From positions 1 through 63,851 of the IMG/VR virus record IMGVR_UViG_3300030419_006697: DNA of 63,851 nt, one strand, 5' to 3'. Position numbers and translations under genes: made by a program. The notes under the pieces are model-generated. The model worked only from the letters and a program-made list of their open reading frames with translations, was not told where the DNA came from and did no database searches. The stretch comes from a virus. This document shows, piece after piece, positions 38,883 to 48,285 of this stretch; position 1 is the first letter of the stretch, and every line of letters begins with the position of its first letter.

Positions 38883-39842
38883 ATGGCCAAAAGTAGCATT
38901 GGGCATTATAGTCACGCAAAATTAATAAAGCTAATTGATAACCGTTCCTCTGAAGGCATTACATTGCCAGGACCAGCTGGTTCAAGTCGAGAACTTCAAT
39001 ACAACAATAATGGATCTTTTGGTGGCATATCTGCAATTACGTGGGATGGAAGTGACTTGCAGCTAGCAGACGATACCAAACTTATGTTTGGAACGTTTGA
39101 TGAGGCTTATATAGAATATAATGAAAATGGAGATAATTTTCTTGTTATCTCTGGCTCTTCTAATGGAATAGTGCTATCAGGAAGCACAGTTCAAATAAGA
39201 GGCACTCTTGAAGGGGCATCGCCTCTTAAAATTGCAGGCGGTATTCAAATTGTCCCTTCGTCAAACGGCGGCGAGACATCTGCAATGTCTTTTGGAGACG
39301 ACATTAAACTTTATTTTGGAGACGATGACGATTCATATATTCAATTTAACGATGGTGTTGGAGAGTATTTGGAAATATCTGGTTCACACAACGGTATTAT
39401 ATTATCTGGGTCGTCTGTATACGTCGACAATTATCTTGGCATTGGAGTGCCACCAGCAAGCATAACTCACGCCATCACGTTGCCTGAAAGTGATACCAAT
39501 AGCGGTAAAATAAAAGCAACAGCTTATACAACATATTCTTCAATTAGGTACAAAGAAAATGTTGAATCAATTGACAATCCGTTGGAGATATTAAAAAACA
39601 TTAATGGCGTAGTCTTCAATTGGAAAAAAACAAAAACTAAAGATGTAGGATTCATTGCTGAACACGTAGGCAGACATCTTCCAGAAATTGTAGAATGGGA
39701 TGAAAGCGGCTTGTATGCAGAGTCTATGGATTATGGAAAAATGGTCCCAATTTTAGTCGAAGCAATTAAAAATCAACAATCTCAAATAGATAAACTAGAA
39801 GGTCAAATTTTTTCTCTAATCGACATACTGAAGGACAATTAG
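38883..39842 (+). CDS. Tail fibre protein with C-terminal Peptidase_S74 chaperone domain
   Basis: A 319-aa fibre. The N-terminal part has a GPAGSSRELQYNNNGSFGG segment typical of phage fibres. Two copies of a repeat follow (~60-105 and ~138-180) reading DDxKLxFGxxDDxYIxxN then LxISGSxNGIxLSGSxV. From ~215 the S74 intramolecular chaperone begins: SSIRYKENVESI (Ser and Lys of the self-cleavage site), DVGFIAEHVGRHLPEIV and MVPILVEAIKNQQSQI coiled-coil end. These domains trimerise the fibre and cut themselves off. It starts right after the preceding stop (TAA then ATG). A second, longer S74 fibre follows. Confidence 0.82.
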   Translation: MAKSSIGHYSHAKLIKLIDNRSSEGITLPGPAGSSRELQYNNNGSFGGISAITWDGSDLQLADDTKLMFGTFDEAYIEYNENGDNFLVISGSSNGIVLSGSTVQIRGTLEGASPLKIAGGIQIVPSSNGGETSAMSFGDDIKLYFGDDDDSYIQFNDGVGEYLEISGSHNGIILSGSSVYVDNYLGIGVPPASITHAITLPESDTNSGKIKATAYTTYSSIRYKENVESIDNPLEILKNINGVVFNWKKTKTKDVGFIAEHVGRHLPEIVEWDESGLYAESMDYGKMVPILVEAIKNQQSQIDKLEGQIFSLIDILKDN

Positions 39843-39845
39843 TCT

Positions 39846-39855
39846 ACTACTTACT
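39846..39855 (+). promoter_or_regulatory. Candidate late promoter element ACTACTTACT, with leader hairpin
   Basis: Copy of ACTAnTTAnW 46 bases before the long fibre gene at 39902. Between it and the start codon, 39860-39882 can fold into a hairpin with an AAGGG/CCCTT core and one bulge, followed by AAAGGAG. No U-tract follows, so this is not a typical terminator. Confidence 0.4.
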
Positions 39856-39901
39856 CCGAACCCATCCCTTGATAAGGGTGGTATAAAGGAGAAAAAATAT
39901 A

Positions 39902-42100
39902 ATGGCTAAAATACAATATTCACGTTATGAGAAGGGTATTGATCTTCAGGATCACTCCAGTTCTTACTCTAGTAATGCTGGTGCAATCTACCTTTCTGGT
40001 ACGTACATGAACTTTCGAACTGATTTAAGTTTGAACTCATCAGGTATCAGCAATATGTCTGATCCCGAGAGCGCGCAGGATGCCGCAACAAAGGCGTATG
40101 TTGATGCGCAAATCACCGCTCAAGACTTGGATTTCCAAGGCGACACCGGTGGTGCCCTTAGTATCGATCTAGACAGTGAGACACTCACTATCGCTGGTAC
40201 TGCAAACGAAATTGAGACTGCCGGTTCTGGCAACACTCTCACAATCGGTCTTCCCGATAGCGTTACTATTGGAGATGCTCTAACAGTAACCGGACTGCTC
40301 ACCGCCAATGGCAGTGTTGATCTTGGTAATGCTACTAGCGACACCATCACAGCTACTGGTCGTTTTGATTCCGATCTTGTTCCTTCAACTGACAGCGCCC
40401 GCAAGCTCGGTTCTTCGGCACTTCAGTGGTCCGAACTTCACGTTGATGTTGGTTACATTGATCGTCTTGCTGCAGCAATGGACTGCGACAGTCAAGCAAT
40501 GACTAACGTTAACGTTGACTCTGGTAACATCGATGGTACTATCATTGGTGCTGCTTCTCGTGCAGCTGCTAGTGTTACAACTCTAGACGCTAACTCAACC
40601 CTCAACGCTGATGGCGCTGCCACATTTGGTAGTACTGTTAGTGGTTCCGGTGCTGCTCAATTCGCTTCACTTCACTGTGACAGTGTAAATCTCGATGGCG
40701 GTAACATGGACGGTGTCGCTATCGGTGCTGCAGCCCGCTCAACAGCACAATTCACCACAGTTGATGCTAACTCAACTCTTAACGCTTCTGGCGCTGCCAC
40801 TTTCGGTAGCACAGTTAGTGGTTCTGGCGCAGCCCAGTTCGCTTCACTTCACTGTGATAGCGTAAACCTTGACGGTGGTAACATTGATGGTATGACCATC
40901 GCAACTTCCGATGTAACTGTTGGTGCCGGTAAAACACTCGACGTTTCTGCTGGTACTCTAACCACTTCAGCCGCACAGAAACTTGCTATCATGCAGGGTG
41001 CCGCTTCTAACGTTGATATCGGTTCCTATGACCTCCGCGCTGCAACTCTTACTGCCGATGGTCTAACTTCCGGTCGCGTAGTCTTCGCTGGTGCTAACGG
41101 TGTCCTTTCTGATGATTCCGATATGTCTTTCAGCGGTGACACACTTACAGTCACCAAGCTCGGCGCTTTCCAAGCTGCTGGTGCAATTGACTTTGATGAC
41201 CAAAACATGACCAACGTCGACATCGACAGTGGTGCTATGGATGGTGTTGTTATTGGTGCTGCCAGCGCTGCTGCCGCTTCATTCACTACAGTCAATGCTT
41301 CCGGTCAGGTTTCCGGTTCTGCAGCTGGTAAGTTCTTGAGTCTAGCTCTCAACACCGATTCTTTCGAGGTTGATTCATCAGGTAACCTTGATTCCAGCGG
41401 TTATGTCATTGTTGACGGTCGTGGTATGTTTGGTGGTCGTTTGGATGTTACTGGTGCTTTCGTTGCCAAAGGCAACGTTGAACTCGGTGACGCCACAAGC
41501 GACACTATTACAGCAACTGGTCGTTTCGCTTCAGATCTAGTTCCATCAACTGATGGTGCTCGTGACCTAGGTTCTTCCGCTCTAGAGTGGAAAGACCTTT
41601 ACCTAGATGGTGTTGCCTATATGGATGCTGTAGAGGCTGACACACTAAAGGTTGCTGATCTAACTGATAACCGCCTCGTCATCGCTGGTGCAAGTGGTGA
41701 GTTAGAGGATAGTGCCAACCTTACTTACGATGGTACAACTTTCGATATTGCTGCCGCAGTATCGGTTGATGGTAACATCACTCTGGATAACGATCACGAT
41801 GTAAAGGCACGCGCCTTCATCACTTATTCAGACGTCGCCCTTAAAGAGAACGTTGAGACTGTCACAAATGCAATGGAGATGATCCAAGGTCTACGTGGCG
41901 TTTCATACGATCTCAAAAGTGGTGGCAAGCGAGAGTTTGGTTTCATCGCTCAAGAGGTCAACAATGTTGTCCCAGAAGTGGTTCACACCAATGACGGAAT
42001 GATGGGTATCGATTATACTCGTATCACTTCGCTTCTCGTTGAAGCAGTAAAAAGCCAACAAATTGAAATTGCTGCTTTAAAAGCCAAACTAGACAAGTAA
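39902..42100 (+). CDS. Long tail fibre with internal repeats and Peptidase_S74 domain
   Basis: A 732-aa, Ala/Ser/Thr/Asp-rich trimeric-fibre-like protein. The N-terminus (KIQYSRYEKGIDLQDHSSS, DPESAQDAATKAYVDAQI) fits phage fibre attachment regions. Two distant copies of GD/NATSDTITATGRF, SDLVPSTD and LGSSALxW occur at ~145-180 and ~530-565, and a 59-residue tandem repeat lies at ~229-345. The C-terminus is an S74 chaperone: ITYSDVALKENVETV (Ser/Lys dyad), REFGFIAQEVNNVVPEVV, then SLLVEAVKSQQIEI. Strong SD AAAGGAG. Codon choice is unusually rich in C-ending codons (AAC, ATC, CTC), like the capsid gene and unlike most neighbours, suggesting high expression. A strong terminator follows. Confidence 0.85.
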   Translation: MAKIQYSRYEKGIDLQDHSSSYSSNAGAIYLSGTYMNFRTDLSLNSSGISNMSDPESAQDAATKAYVDAQITAQDLDFQGDTGGALSIDLDSETLTIAGTANEIETAGSGNTLTIGLPDSVTIGDALTVTGLLTANGSVDLGNATSDTITATGRFDSDLVPSTDSARKLGSSALQWSELHVDVGYIDRLAAAMDCDSQAMTNVNVDSGNIDGTIIGAASRAAASVTTLDANSTLNADGAATFGSTVSGSGAAQFASLHCDSVNLDGGNMDGVAIGAAARSTAQFTTVDANSTLNASGAATFGSTVSGSGAAQFASLHCDSVNLDGGNIDGMTIATSDVTVGAGKTLDVSAGTLTTSAAQKLAIMQGAASNVDIGSYDLRAATLTADGLTSGRVVFAGANGVLSDDSDMSFSGDTLTVTKLGAFQAAGAIDFDDQNMTNVDIDSGAMDGVVIGAASAAAASFTTVNASGQVSGSAAGKFLSLALNTDSFEVDSSGNLDSSGYVIVDGRGMFGGRLDVTGAFVAKGNVELGDATSDTITATGRFASDLVPSTDGARDLGSSALEWKDLYLDGVAYMDAVEADTLKVADLTDNRLVIAGASGELEDSANLTYDGTTFDIAAAVSVDGNITLDNDHDVKARAFITYSDVALKENVETVTNAMEMIQGLRGVSYDLKSGGKREFGFIAQEVNNVVPEVVHTNDGMMGIDYTRITSLLVEAVKSQQIEIAALKAKLDK
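40586..40939 (+). repeat. Tandem 177-bp coding repeat in the long fibre gene
   Basis: Two adjacent units start at 40586 and 40763 (period 177 bases, 59 codons), each encoding DANSTLNAxGAATFGSTVSG then GAAQFASLHCDSVNLDGGN. Many differences are synonymous; the second unit diverges after about 130 bases. More degenerate copies of the GAxDG(V/T)xIGAA part lie on both sides. Confidence 0.85.
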
Positions 42101-42126
42101 TTAATTATTTAATTATGTAGTCTTAT

Positions 42127-42155
42127 AAAGGAGGGCCGAAAGGCCCTCCTTTTTT
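42127..42155 (+). terminator. Rho-independent terminator after the long fibre gene
   Basis: A perfect 11-bp stem (AAAGGAGGGCC with GGCCCTCCTTT) closed by a GAAA tetraloop and followed by a run of T to 42155. It separates the fibre gene from the packaging block. Confidence 0.92.
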
Positions 42156-42174
42156 ATTTAAATTGATATTTTAA

Positions 42175-42184
42175 ACTATTTATA
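42175..42184 (+). promoter_or_regulatory. Candidate late promoter element ACTATTTATA
   Basis: Copy of ACTAnTTAnW only 20 bases after the fibre terminator and 16 bases before the ATG at 42201, exactly where a new transcription unit must start. It is identical to the copy at 28433. Confidence 0.55.
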
Positions 42185-42200
42185 ATAATTACAACAAAGT

Positions 42201-42602
42201 ATGTCACAAAAAGATTTAAATAAAATAGCAAAGATAGAAAAGGCCATCGCTAAAAAGTTTGGCCAAGAAGCAATCATCAATCCCAAATCAAAATGGGACG
42301 ATGAAAAGGAGAAAGACTACCTTCAGCAATTAAAAGAGTTTTATTCAAAAAAACGCAAAAAAGCAGATAATAATGAGAAAATTAATGAAGAAGGTTTTTT
42401 ATTGTCTAAAAATCTAATTAATAAGGAAAGTAAACGAGTTTGCACTGCGTGTAGTGAATATTCGTTTAACATAAAAGACGATCTTTATATGAATAAGTTT
42501 GACTGTTGCTGGAAATGCTACATTCAATGGGTAGAAGATAGAGAAGAAAGATGGCTAAACGGCTGGAGACCTAACAATGAAATTAACAAGAACAAAACTT
42601 AA
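42201..42602 (+). CDS. Conserved hypothetical protein with C4 zinc-ribbon
   Basis: A 133-aa basic, helical protein (KIEKAIAKKFGQEAIINPKS, then KWDDEKEKDYLQQLKEFY) ending in a probable zinc-binding knuckle: Cys81-x2-Cys84 and Cys102/103 with Cys106 (CTAC...CCWKC). It is the first gene of the packaging block and has no recognisable SD; the promoter-like element lies 16 bases upstream. Its 3' end overlaps the next gene by 26 bases. Similar proteins with an AIxKKFGxEAI..P segment occur near terminase genes in marine T4-likes, but I cannot name a function. Confidence 0.55.
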   Translation: MSQKDLNKIAKIEKAIAKKFGQEAIINPKSKWDDEKEKDYLQQLKEFYSKKRKKADNNEKINEEGFLLSKNLINKESKRVCTACSEYSFNIKDDLYMNKFDCCWKCYIQWVEDREERWLNGWRPNNEINKNKT

Positions 42603-42831
42603 ACAACTTATCGAAGAAGAGATAAAATCAACCATGACTGAAATTAAACCAATGGCTAGAGTTACGGCAACACATGATTTACCGACGCGACCTGAAGATA
42701 CAGATATTAACAACAAGTTTGTAACAGCAATTGATCTTCTCAAGCGCACCGGTGACCCAAAGTTTGAGGAAACTCTTGAGCTAGTGCGTCAGGCCCAAGT
42801 GGCTTATCAGCAAGCATTACGAAGTGCATAG
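42577..42831 (+). CDS. Small hypothetical protein with LKQLIEEE N-terminus (84 aa)
   Basis: An 84-aa protein beginning MKLTRTKLKQLIEEEIKS, an amphipathic N-terminal helix also seen in outline in the 49376 protein. The rest is helical (NNKFVTAIDLLKRTG, EETLELVRQAQVAYQQALRSA). It begins inside the preceding gene with GGAG about 9 bases before the ATG. Location two genes upstream of the large terminase makes a packaging or head role possible; nothing in the sequence proves it. Confidence 0.5.
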   Translation: MKLTRTKLKQLIEEEIKSTMTEIKPMARVTATHDLPTRPEDTDINNKFVTAIDLLKRTGDPKFEETLELVRQAQVAYQQALRSA

Positions 42832-42855
42832 AATTAACAATAGGAGCAAAACTAA

Positions 42856-43398
42856 ATGGCTACAGTATATGACATAGTAAGAGGAATCAATCAAGCAGCA
42901 GCAAATGCTTATGATGGTTCGCACGATGAGAGATTTGTTGAAGAAGATGAAGACAAAGTTGTAGGTCTTAAAAGAGAACAAGGATGCGCTATTAATGATT
43001 CTAGAGTTATGGACGGATTTAATGTTCGAATGAGTGGCCCAAAGCTAATTGTCTCCTATCAGTCAGAGATGCCTATGTCTGCTTTTCATAATACGAAACT
43101 TGATCAAGAACTTGAGCAGATTTATGCTGACATTATTAAGTTTCTGAAAAAGGAATTTAAGAAAGTAACCGGCGACACCCTCTCTCTTAAAGAAGATGGT
43201 CCGTGTGACTTTATACTTCAAAATATGTCTCGAATTAGAACTTGGGTGCAATGTACAAAGACATACACAGTTGGCAATATGACAGATGTCATTGAGGTTG
43301 GAGAGCCTTCAGAAGATCGATTAGAAGACAATTTCCGTAAGTTTCTTGAGTTAAGCACAGACAAAAAGCCAGAGAATGTAACTAGAAAAGATGCCTAA
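42856..43398 (+). CDS. Conserved hypothetical protein upstream of terminase (180 aa)
   Basis: A 180-aa protein with an N-terminal segment DIVRGINQAAANAYDGSHDERF, then LKREQGCAINDSRVMDGFNV and a helical region (LDQELEQIYADIIKFLKKEFKKVTGD). SD AGGAG is about 8 bases before the ATG. It overlaps the large terminase start by one base (TAATG), the position that small terminase gp16 has in T4, and the length is similar, but I see no helix-turn-helix or other small-terminase signature. It therefore stays hypothetical, with a packaging or virion role suggested by context. Confidence 0.5.
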   Translation: MATVYDIVRGINQAAANAYDGSHDERFVEEDEDKVVGLKREQGCAINDSRVMDGFNVRMSGPKLIVSYQSEMPMSAFHNTKLDQELEQIYADIIKFLKKEFKKVTGDTLSLKEDGPCDFILQNMSRIRTWVQCTKTYTVGNMTDVIEVGEPSEDRLEDNFRKFLELSTDKKPENVTRKDA

Positions 43399-44975
43399 TG
43401 GCCTACAAACTCACCAAAGAAAAAATAGTCAAAGAGATAGTCAAATCTGGTAAGAAACCAGTTTATTTTATCAACACTTACGCCAAGATTCCTCATCCCG
43501 GCAAAGGCTTAATCCCATTTAAAACATACGATTTTCAAGGAGATTTAGTAGATAATCTTGCCCTTCATCGATTTATTATAGTTTTAAAAGCACGACAGTT
43601 AGGGATCTCAACAATTACGGCAGCTTATATTGCGTGGCTTGTATTGTTTCATCGTGACAAAAATGTTTTAATTGTTGCAACTAAACTGTCAACAGCTGCG
43701 AACTTGGTAAAAAAAGTAAAAGTAATTCTTAAAAACCTTCCTGAATGGATTCGGATTGCAGATTTTGCTGTTGATAACAAGAACAGTATCGAGTTAAGTA
43801 ATGGAAGTCAAGTCAAAGCATCATCAACTTCTGGCGATGCTGGGCGTTCAGAGGCACTATCACTTCTTGTTATTGATGAGGCAGCACATATTGACGGACT
43901 TGGCGATTTGTGGACTGGTCTTTATCCTACAATCTCTACTGGTGGCCGATGTATTGCTATTTCAACTCCAAATGGCGTTGGTGATTGGTTTCACGAAACA
44001 TATGTTGGAGCGGAAAGCGGAGATAATGAATTCTTTCCTGTAAGTCTAAAATGGGACGCCCATCCGGATAGAGATCAAAAGTGGTTTGAAATTGAAACAA
44101 AGAATATGAGCAAAAGACAAATTGCTCAAGAATATGAATGCAACTTTAATACTTCAGGTGATACCGTTGTACATCCAGATGATATTATGCGTATTAAAGG
44201 AATGATTAAAGAACCGACTCATCGTGTTGGGTTTGATAGAAATACTTGGATTTGGGAAGAGCCGAAAAATGAAAACACATATTTACTGGTTGCCGATGTG
44301 GCTAGAGGCGACGGTGCTGATTCTAGCACATTTCACGTCTTTAAATTAGAAACAATGGAAATAATTTGTGAATACAAAGGAAAGCCTACTCCTGATATAT
44401 TTGCCGAAATTGTTCACACAACTGGTTTACAATATAACACAGCAATGGTTGTAATAGAAAACAATTCTGTTGGGTTCCACGTATTGGAAAAATTAAAAAA
44501 TCGAGGATATTCTAATATATATCATTCTAAAAAAGGTACCCATCAATACGTTGAACAATATGCAGCTGAAGGCAATTCAGCAGTAGTTCCAGGTTTTACC
44601 ACTTCAATGAAAACAAGGCCTTTGATTATTGCTAAATTTGAAGAGTTTATAAGAAATAAAGTTTTAACTATTTATTCTAGAAGATTGGCAAACGAATTGG
44701 ACACTTTTATTTGGAAAAACGGGAGACCAGAGGCTCAAAGAAGCTATAATGATGATTTGATTATGGCCTGCGCAATTGGCTGCTGGGTAAGAGATACTGC
44801 AATTATTGAAAATAAAAGGGATGTTGAGTATAAAAAAGCATTTTTAAATGCTATAATAACCAATAAAACTACTTTAGATACAAGAGTGCCGGGTCAAGCA
44901 AAGCCAAACATACAAGATAGAGCATTTGATGAGCGTAAAAAAATGAAAGACCTTGCTTGGATATTCAAAGGATAA
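43398..44975 (+). CDS. 17: Terminase large subunit (gp17-like)
   Basis: A 525-aa packaging motor: ATPase that pumps DNA into the prohead plus nuclease that cuts concatemers. ATPase: Walker A-like KARQLGIST (residues 64-72), Walker B LLVIDE (156-161), coupling motif STPNG (189-193). RNase H-fold nuclease: Asp300 in LLVADVARGDG, Glu354 in VVIENNSVG and the final acidic pair in SYNDDLIMAC near 455. Length is shorter than T4 gp17 (610 aa). The start overlaps the preceding stop, and the portal gene begins 3 bases after its own stop, the usual terminase-portal arrangement. Confidence 0.95.
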   Translation: MAYKLTKEKIVKEIVKSGKKPVYFINTYAKIPHPGKGLIPFKTYDFQGDLVDNLALHRFIIVLKARQLGISTITAAYIAWLVLFHRDKNVLIVATKLSTAANLVKKVKVILKNLPEWIRIADFAVDNKNSIELSNGSQVKASSTSGDAGRSEALSLLVIDEAAHIDGLGDLWTGLYPTISTGGRCIAISTPNGVGDWFHETYVGAESGDNEFFPVSLKWDAHPDRDQKWFEIETKNMSKRQIAQEYECNFNTSGDTVVHPDDIMRIKGMIKEPTHRVGFDRNTWIWEEPKNENTYLLVADVARGDGADSSTFHVFKLETMEIICEYKGKPTPDIFAEIVHTTGLQYNTAMVVIENNSVGFHVLEKLKNRGYSNIYHSKKGTHQYVEQYAAEGNSAVVPGFTTSMKTRPLIIAKFEEFIRNKVLTIYSRRLANELDTFIWKNGRPEAQRSYNDDLIMACAIGCWVRDTAIIENKRDVEYKKAFLNAIITNKTTLDTRVPGQAKPNIQDRAFDERKKMKDLAWIFKG

Positions 44976-44978
44976 CAA

Positions 44979-46928
44979 ATGGCTGATAACAAAAATACTA
45001 GAAATCCTGATTCACCGTTGTTCAAAAGATTAACGCGCCTATTTTCAGGTCCAATAATCAATTATAGAACACAAAACACAAGACAATTGCGACGCCGGCG
45101 CCTCGACAAGTATGCAAGAACATTCAAAGATGTAGCAGGGCAAAAGTTTGAGCGCGCCGGCTACAATCCATTAGACAACTTTTCTTCTTACAATATGGAT
45201 ACTCAAAGTCGGCTCACTCGTTATGCCGATTTTGATCAAATGGAATATATGCCGGAATTAGCATCTGCTTTGGATATTTACGCTGACGAGATGACTACTT
45301 TTAATGTCTATAATAGAATGTTGAGAATTCAATGTCCGGACGAAGAAATTAAACAAATCCTTGAAACTTTATATTACAAGGTATTGAATATTGAATTTAA
45401 TCTTTTTGGCTGGTCGCGAACTATGTGTAAATATGGAGATTTTTATCTCTATTTAGACATTGATGCCCATTCCGGTGTCAAAAACGCTATTGGCCTGCCT
45501 TCGCGAGATATAGAAAGAATAGAAGGCCAAGATAAAAATAATCCAAATTATATCCAATATCAATGGAACAGTGCTGGTGTCACATTTGAAAACTGGCAAG
45601 TGGCACATTTTAGAATTTTAGGAAATGATAAATTTGCGCCATATGGCACTTCTGTCTTGGACTCATCCAGAAGAATATGGAGACAATTAATATTACTAGA
45701 AGATGCAATGATGGCCTATCGCATTGTTCGTTCGCCCGAAAGAAGAGTGTTTTATGTAGATGTCGGGAATATTCCAGCACAGGATGTTGAACAATTTATG
45801 CAGCGTTTTATCACCTCTATGAAACGCAATCAGGTAGTTGATCCAGATACTGGTCGCGTAGACTTGCGTTATAATCCTATGTCCGTAGAGGAGGATTATT
45901 TTATTCCTACACGCGGCGATTCCAAAACGGAAATTGTTTCATTGCCAGGCGGCGCGTATACTGCTGACATTGATGATGTTAAGTATTTGCGTGAAAAACT
46001 CTTTGCTGGAATCAAAATACCACAATCTTATTTGGTAAGAGGCGAGGGCGGCGAAGAGGATAAGGGAGCTTTGGCTCAAAAGGACATTCGCTTTGCAAGA
46101 ACAGTTCAAAGACTGCAGCGTTCAATAATATCAGAATTGGAAAAAATAGCCACTGTTCATCTTTATACATTAGGCTTTAGAGGGGATGATCTTATCAGTT
46201 TTACTTTAAGATTAAATAATCCATCTAAAATATCTGAACTACAAGAACTGGAAACTTGGGACAAGAAGTTTTCTGTGGCCACTGCGGCTACAGAAGGATA
46301 TTTCTCCAAACGTTGGATTGCTCATAACTTATTTGACATATCTGATGAAGAATTCTTACGTAATCAGCGTGAACTGTTTTATGATCGCAAGATTGCTACA
46401 CAACTCGATCAAGTTGCCGAAGAAGCAGCTGCAGGAGCTGTGGGCGGACTAGGCGGTGAGTTTGCCGACGAAGAATTTGGCGAGTTGGGCGCTGAAGAAG
46501 AGCTTGATCTTGAAGAGCCAGCCGCTGAAGAAGCACCAGCCGAAGAAGAGCCAGGCGAAGCAGCTCTTTTAGGAGCACCAGATATGCCAGCTGGTAAACG
46601 CGATGATAAACCAACAGTTTATCAAGCTACTGATGGAAGAACAACAACCAAAAAATCTAAACACAAAATGTACAGGCCGGTTAAACACGATAAGCGAAAG
46701 AGCGCAGGACCGCGCTCACGTCAAATGAAAGCACTTTCAGGTCACGAAATAGCAAGAATGCCCTCTCGTCAAGTGAGAATGAACCTACCAGCTGGCGCCA
46801 AAGAGCTGCTTGGTCTAGGCAATGGCATTTTTGAGAATAAAGAAACTAATTATGACAAAGAAGAGAAAGAAATATTCGAAGTAAAAGAAGAAGTAAAGAA
46901 GATTTTTGAAGATTTGGAGCGCATATAA
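44979..46928 (+). CDS. 20: Portal protein (gp20-like)
   Basis: A 649-aa portal, the dodecameric ring at the head vertex through which DNA is packaged. Typical segments: YADFDQMEYMPELASALDIY near residues 83-102, ADEMTT, LILLEDAMMAYRIVRSPERR, FYVDVGNIP, and YLREKLFAGIKIPQSYL. After ~500 comes an Ala/Glu-rich acidic linker (EEELDLEEPAAEEAPAEEEP) and a basic region (TTKKSKHKMYRPVKHDKRK) that are longer than in T4 gp20 (524 aa). The start lies 3 bases after terminase and the stop overlaps the next gene by one base. Confidence 0.93.
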   Translation: MADNKNTRNPDSPLFKRLTRLFSGPIINYRTQNTRQLRRRRLDKYARTFKDVAGQKFERAGYNPLDNFSSYNMDTQSRLTRYADFDQMEYMPELASALDIYADEMTTFNVYNRMLRIQCPDEEIKQILETLYYKVLNIEFNLFGWSRTMCKYGDFYLYLDIDAHSGVKNAIGLPSRDIERIEGQDKNNPNYIQYQWNSAGVTFENWQVAHFRILGNDKFAPYGTSVLDSSRRIWRQLILLEDAMMAYRIVRSPERRVFYVDVGNIPAQDVEQFMQRFITSMKRNQVVDPDTGRVDLRYNPMSVEEDYFIPTRGDSKTEIVSLPGGAYTADIDDVKYLREKLFAGIKIPQSYLVRGEGGEEDKGALAQKDIRFARTVQRLQRSIISELEKIATVHLYTLGFRGDDLISFTLRLNNPSKISELQELETWDKKFSVATAATEGYFSKRWIAHNLFDISDEEFLRNQRELFYDRKIATQLDQVAEEAAAGAVGGLGGEFADEEFGELGAEEELDLEEPAAEEAPAEEEPGEAALLGAPDMPAGKRDDKPTVYQATDGRTTTKKSKHKMYRPVKHDKRKSAGPRSRQMKALSGHEIARMPSRQVRMNLPAGAKELLGLGNGIFENKETNYDKEEKEIFEVKEEVKKIFEDLERI

Positions 46929-47740
46929 TGATCAAGCACAATAAAAAAAGAAACACTGCCTTTATTTATGAAGCTCTAGTAAGAGAGGTCGTAAAGCAGT
47001 CAATTAACAAAAACAATGTAAAAAGAGATATCACCATTAAGATCATTAAAGAAAGTTTTTCAAATGGCTCTCAACTCAAAAAAGAACTTAAACTTTACAA
47101 GACCCTTTTAGAAACTAGAAATCTAAATGAAAGAATTGCTGAAAAACTAATATTTGAAGTAGTCAAACAACATAAGACAATAAATCAAAAGCAATTATTT
47201 AAAGAGCAAAGCATTGTCATTTCAAAAATCAACAAGCAGATTTCGAAAAGCGTCTTTAATAATTTTGTTCCAAATTATAAAAACCTAGCTACAATAGCAC
47301 AAATGTTTGGCAACATTGATAGCCCAAAGGCAAAAGTACTGCTAGAGACAAAACTCATAGCTAACCTTACAGAAAAGAAACAAGCACCAGAACAGCAAGT
47401 CAAGGTCCCGGGCTTGGTTGTGAACACTTTTGTTAAGCGTTTCAATAATACATACGATGATCTCCTACAAGAACAAAAAGAACTATTATCAAAATATGCT
47501 ATGTCGTTTCAAGATAGTGGGACTGAATTTGCTTTCTATATTAACGAAGAGATTAACAGACTAAAGTCTTTTATTGCCGAGTCATATGATCTGGAAGAGA
47601 TAAAAGAAGATAAAAAATTAAAAGAAAAACTTACATCAGTGTCAAGCTTGCTGGAAGATATTAGCAAAGAGCCTTTAGACAAAAAGGCAATTCTTCAAAT
47701 AATGAAGATTCAAAACCTAGCGCAAGAGTTACAAAGTTAA
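46928..47740 (+). CDS. Conserved helical protein in the head cluster (270 aa)
   Basis: A 270-aa Lys/Glu-rich, almost wholly helical protein (MIKHNKKRNTAFIYEALVRE, EERI-type helices, IADLEEI-type acidic C-terminal half with LKEKLTSVSSLLEDISK). No motif I can name. It is translationally coupled to the portal (TAATG overlap) and to the next gene (one-base overlap), between portal and prohead protease. In T4 this interval holds small prohead-core proteins (gp67, gp68), so a scaffold or core role is possible. Hypothetical otherwise. Confidence 0.5.
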   Translation: MIKHNKKRNTAFIYEALVREVVKQSINKNNVKRDITIKIIKESFSNGSQLKKELKLYKTLLETRNLNERIAEKLIFEVVKQHKTINQKQLFKEQSIVISKINKQISKSVFNNFVPNYKNLATIAQMFGNIDSPKAKVLLETKLIANLTEKKQAPEQQVKVPGLVVNTFVKRFNNTYDDLLQEQKELLSKYAMSFQDSGTEFAFYINEEINRLKSFIAESYDLEEIKEDKKLKEKLTSVSSLLEDISKEPLDKKAILQIMKIQNLAQELQS

Positions 47741-48285
47741 TGTCCAAATTTACACTAACTGTAGACAAGCCCGATGCAATTGTTAATCTAAAAGCACGTA
47801 AAACAATTGCTGGCGATGTAATGATTTACGACCACCCAGAAATCGATATTGTAGTTTCTCCGAAACATAATAAGATATTTGCACTGGCCAAAAGAGAATA
47901 TGGCGATCACGTATACGCCACTCAATCCAGAATGTTTGAATTTCTCTCCAAAAGAGGCGTCGTTGATTCAGCTTTAATAAGAGGGGGTAACGTCTTTGGC
48001 TCTTTAGAGGCACCAGTACTGGTAGCAGAAGAAGCACAAAAAGACAAAGTTGATCCTTTACAAATAGCAATATATTCAATTGCAAAATTTTTACACGACG
48101 AGGCCCCAAGTGTTAAAGGCTATAAAGAATATGAGCAAGACTTTGACAAACAACTAACCGAGCCCGATGACGAAGACACCACCGCTCTTGGTAAAATTCC
48201 ACACGAACCAAGACAAGGCACAAACAATACATATCCAGGCTCTACTGCGGCTTATGGATTGGTTGGCTATTACTACGAGGAATAA
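47740..48285 (+). CDS. Conserved hypothetical protein in the head cluster (181 aa)
   Basis: A 181-aa protein (MSKFTLTVDKPDAIVNLKAR, DHPEIDIVVSPKHNKIFALA, DHVYATQSRMFEFLSKRG) with an acidic, Pro/Gly-rich C-terminus ending GLVGYYYEE. No family recognised. Start overlaps the preceding stop by one base, and the next gene follows directly. Context suggests a head-assembly or virion role. Confidence 0.5.
   Translation: MSKFTLTVDKPDAIVNLKARKTIAGDVMIYDHPEIDIVVSPKHNKIFALAKREYGDHVYATQSRMFEFLSKRGVVDSALIRGGNVFGSLEAPVLVAEEAQKDKVDPLQIAIYSIAKFLHDEAPSVKGYKEYEQDFDKQLTEPDDEDTTALGKIPHEPRQGTNNTYPGSTAAYGLVGYYYEE

Noticed and set aside
39860-39882. Terminator before the long fibre gene
   Set aside because: The hairpin has a bulge and no following T-run, and an SD lies directly after it; more likely a leader structure or chance.
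42856-43398. Small terminase subunit (gp16)
   Set aside because: Position fits, but no helix-turn-helix or other small-terminase feature was visible, so it was left as hypothetical.
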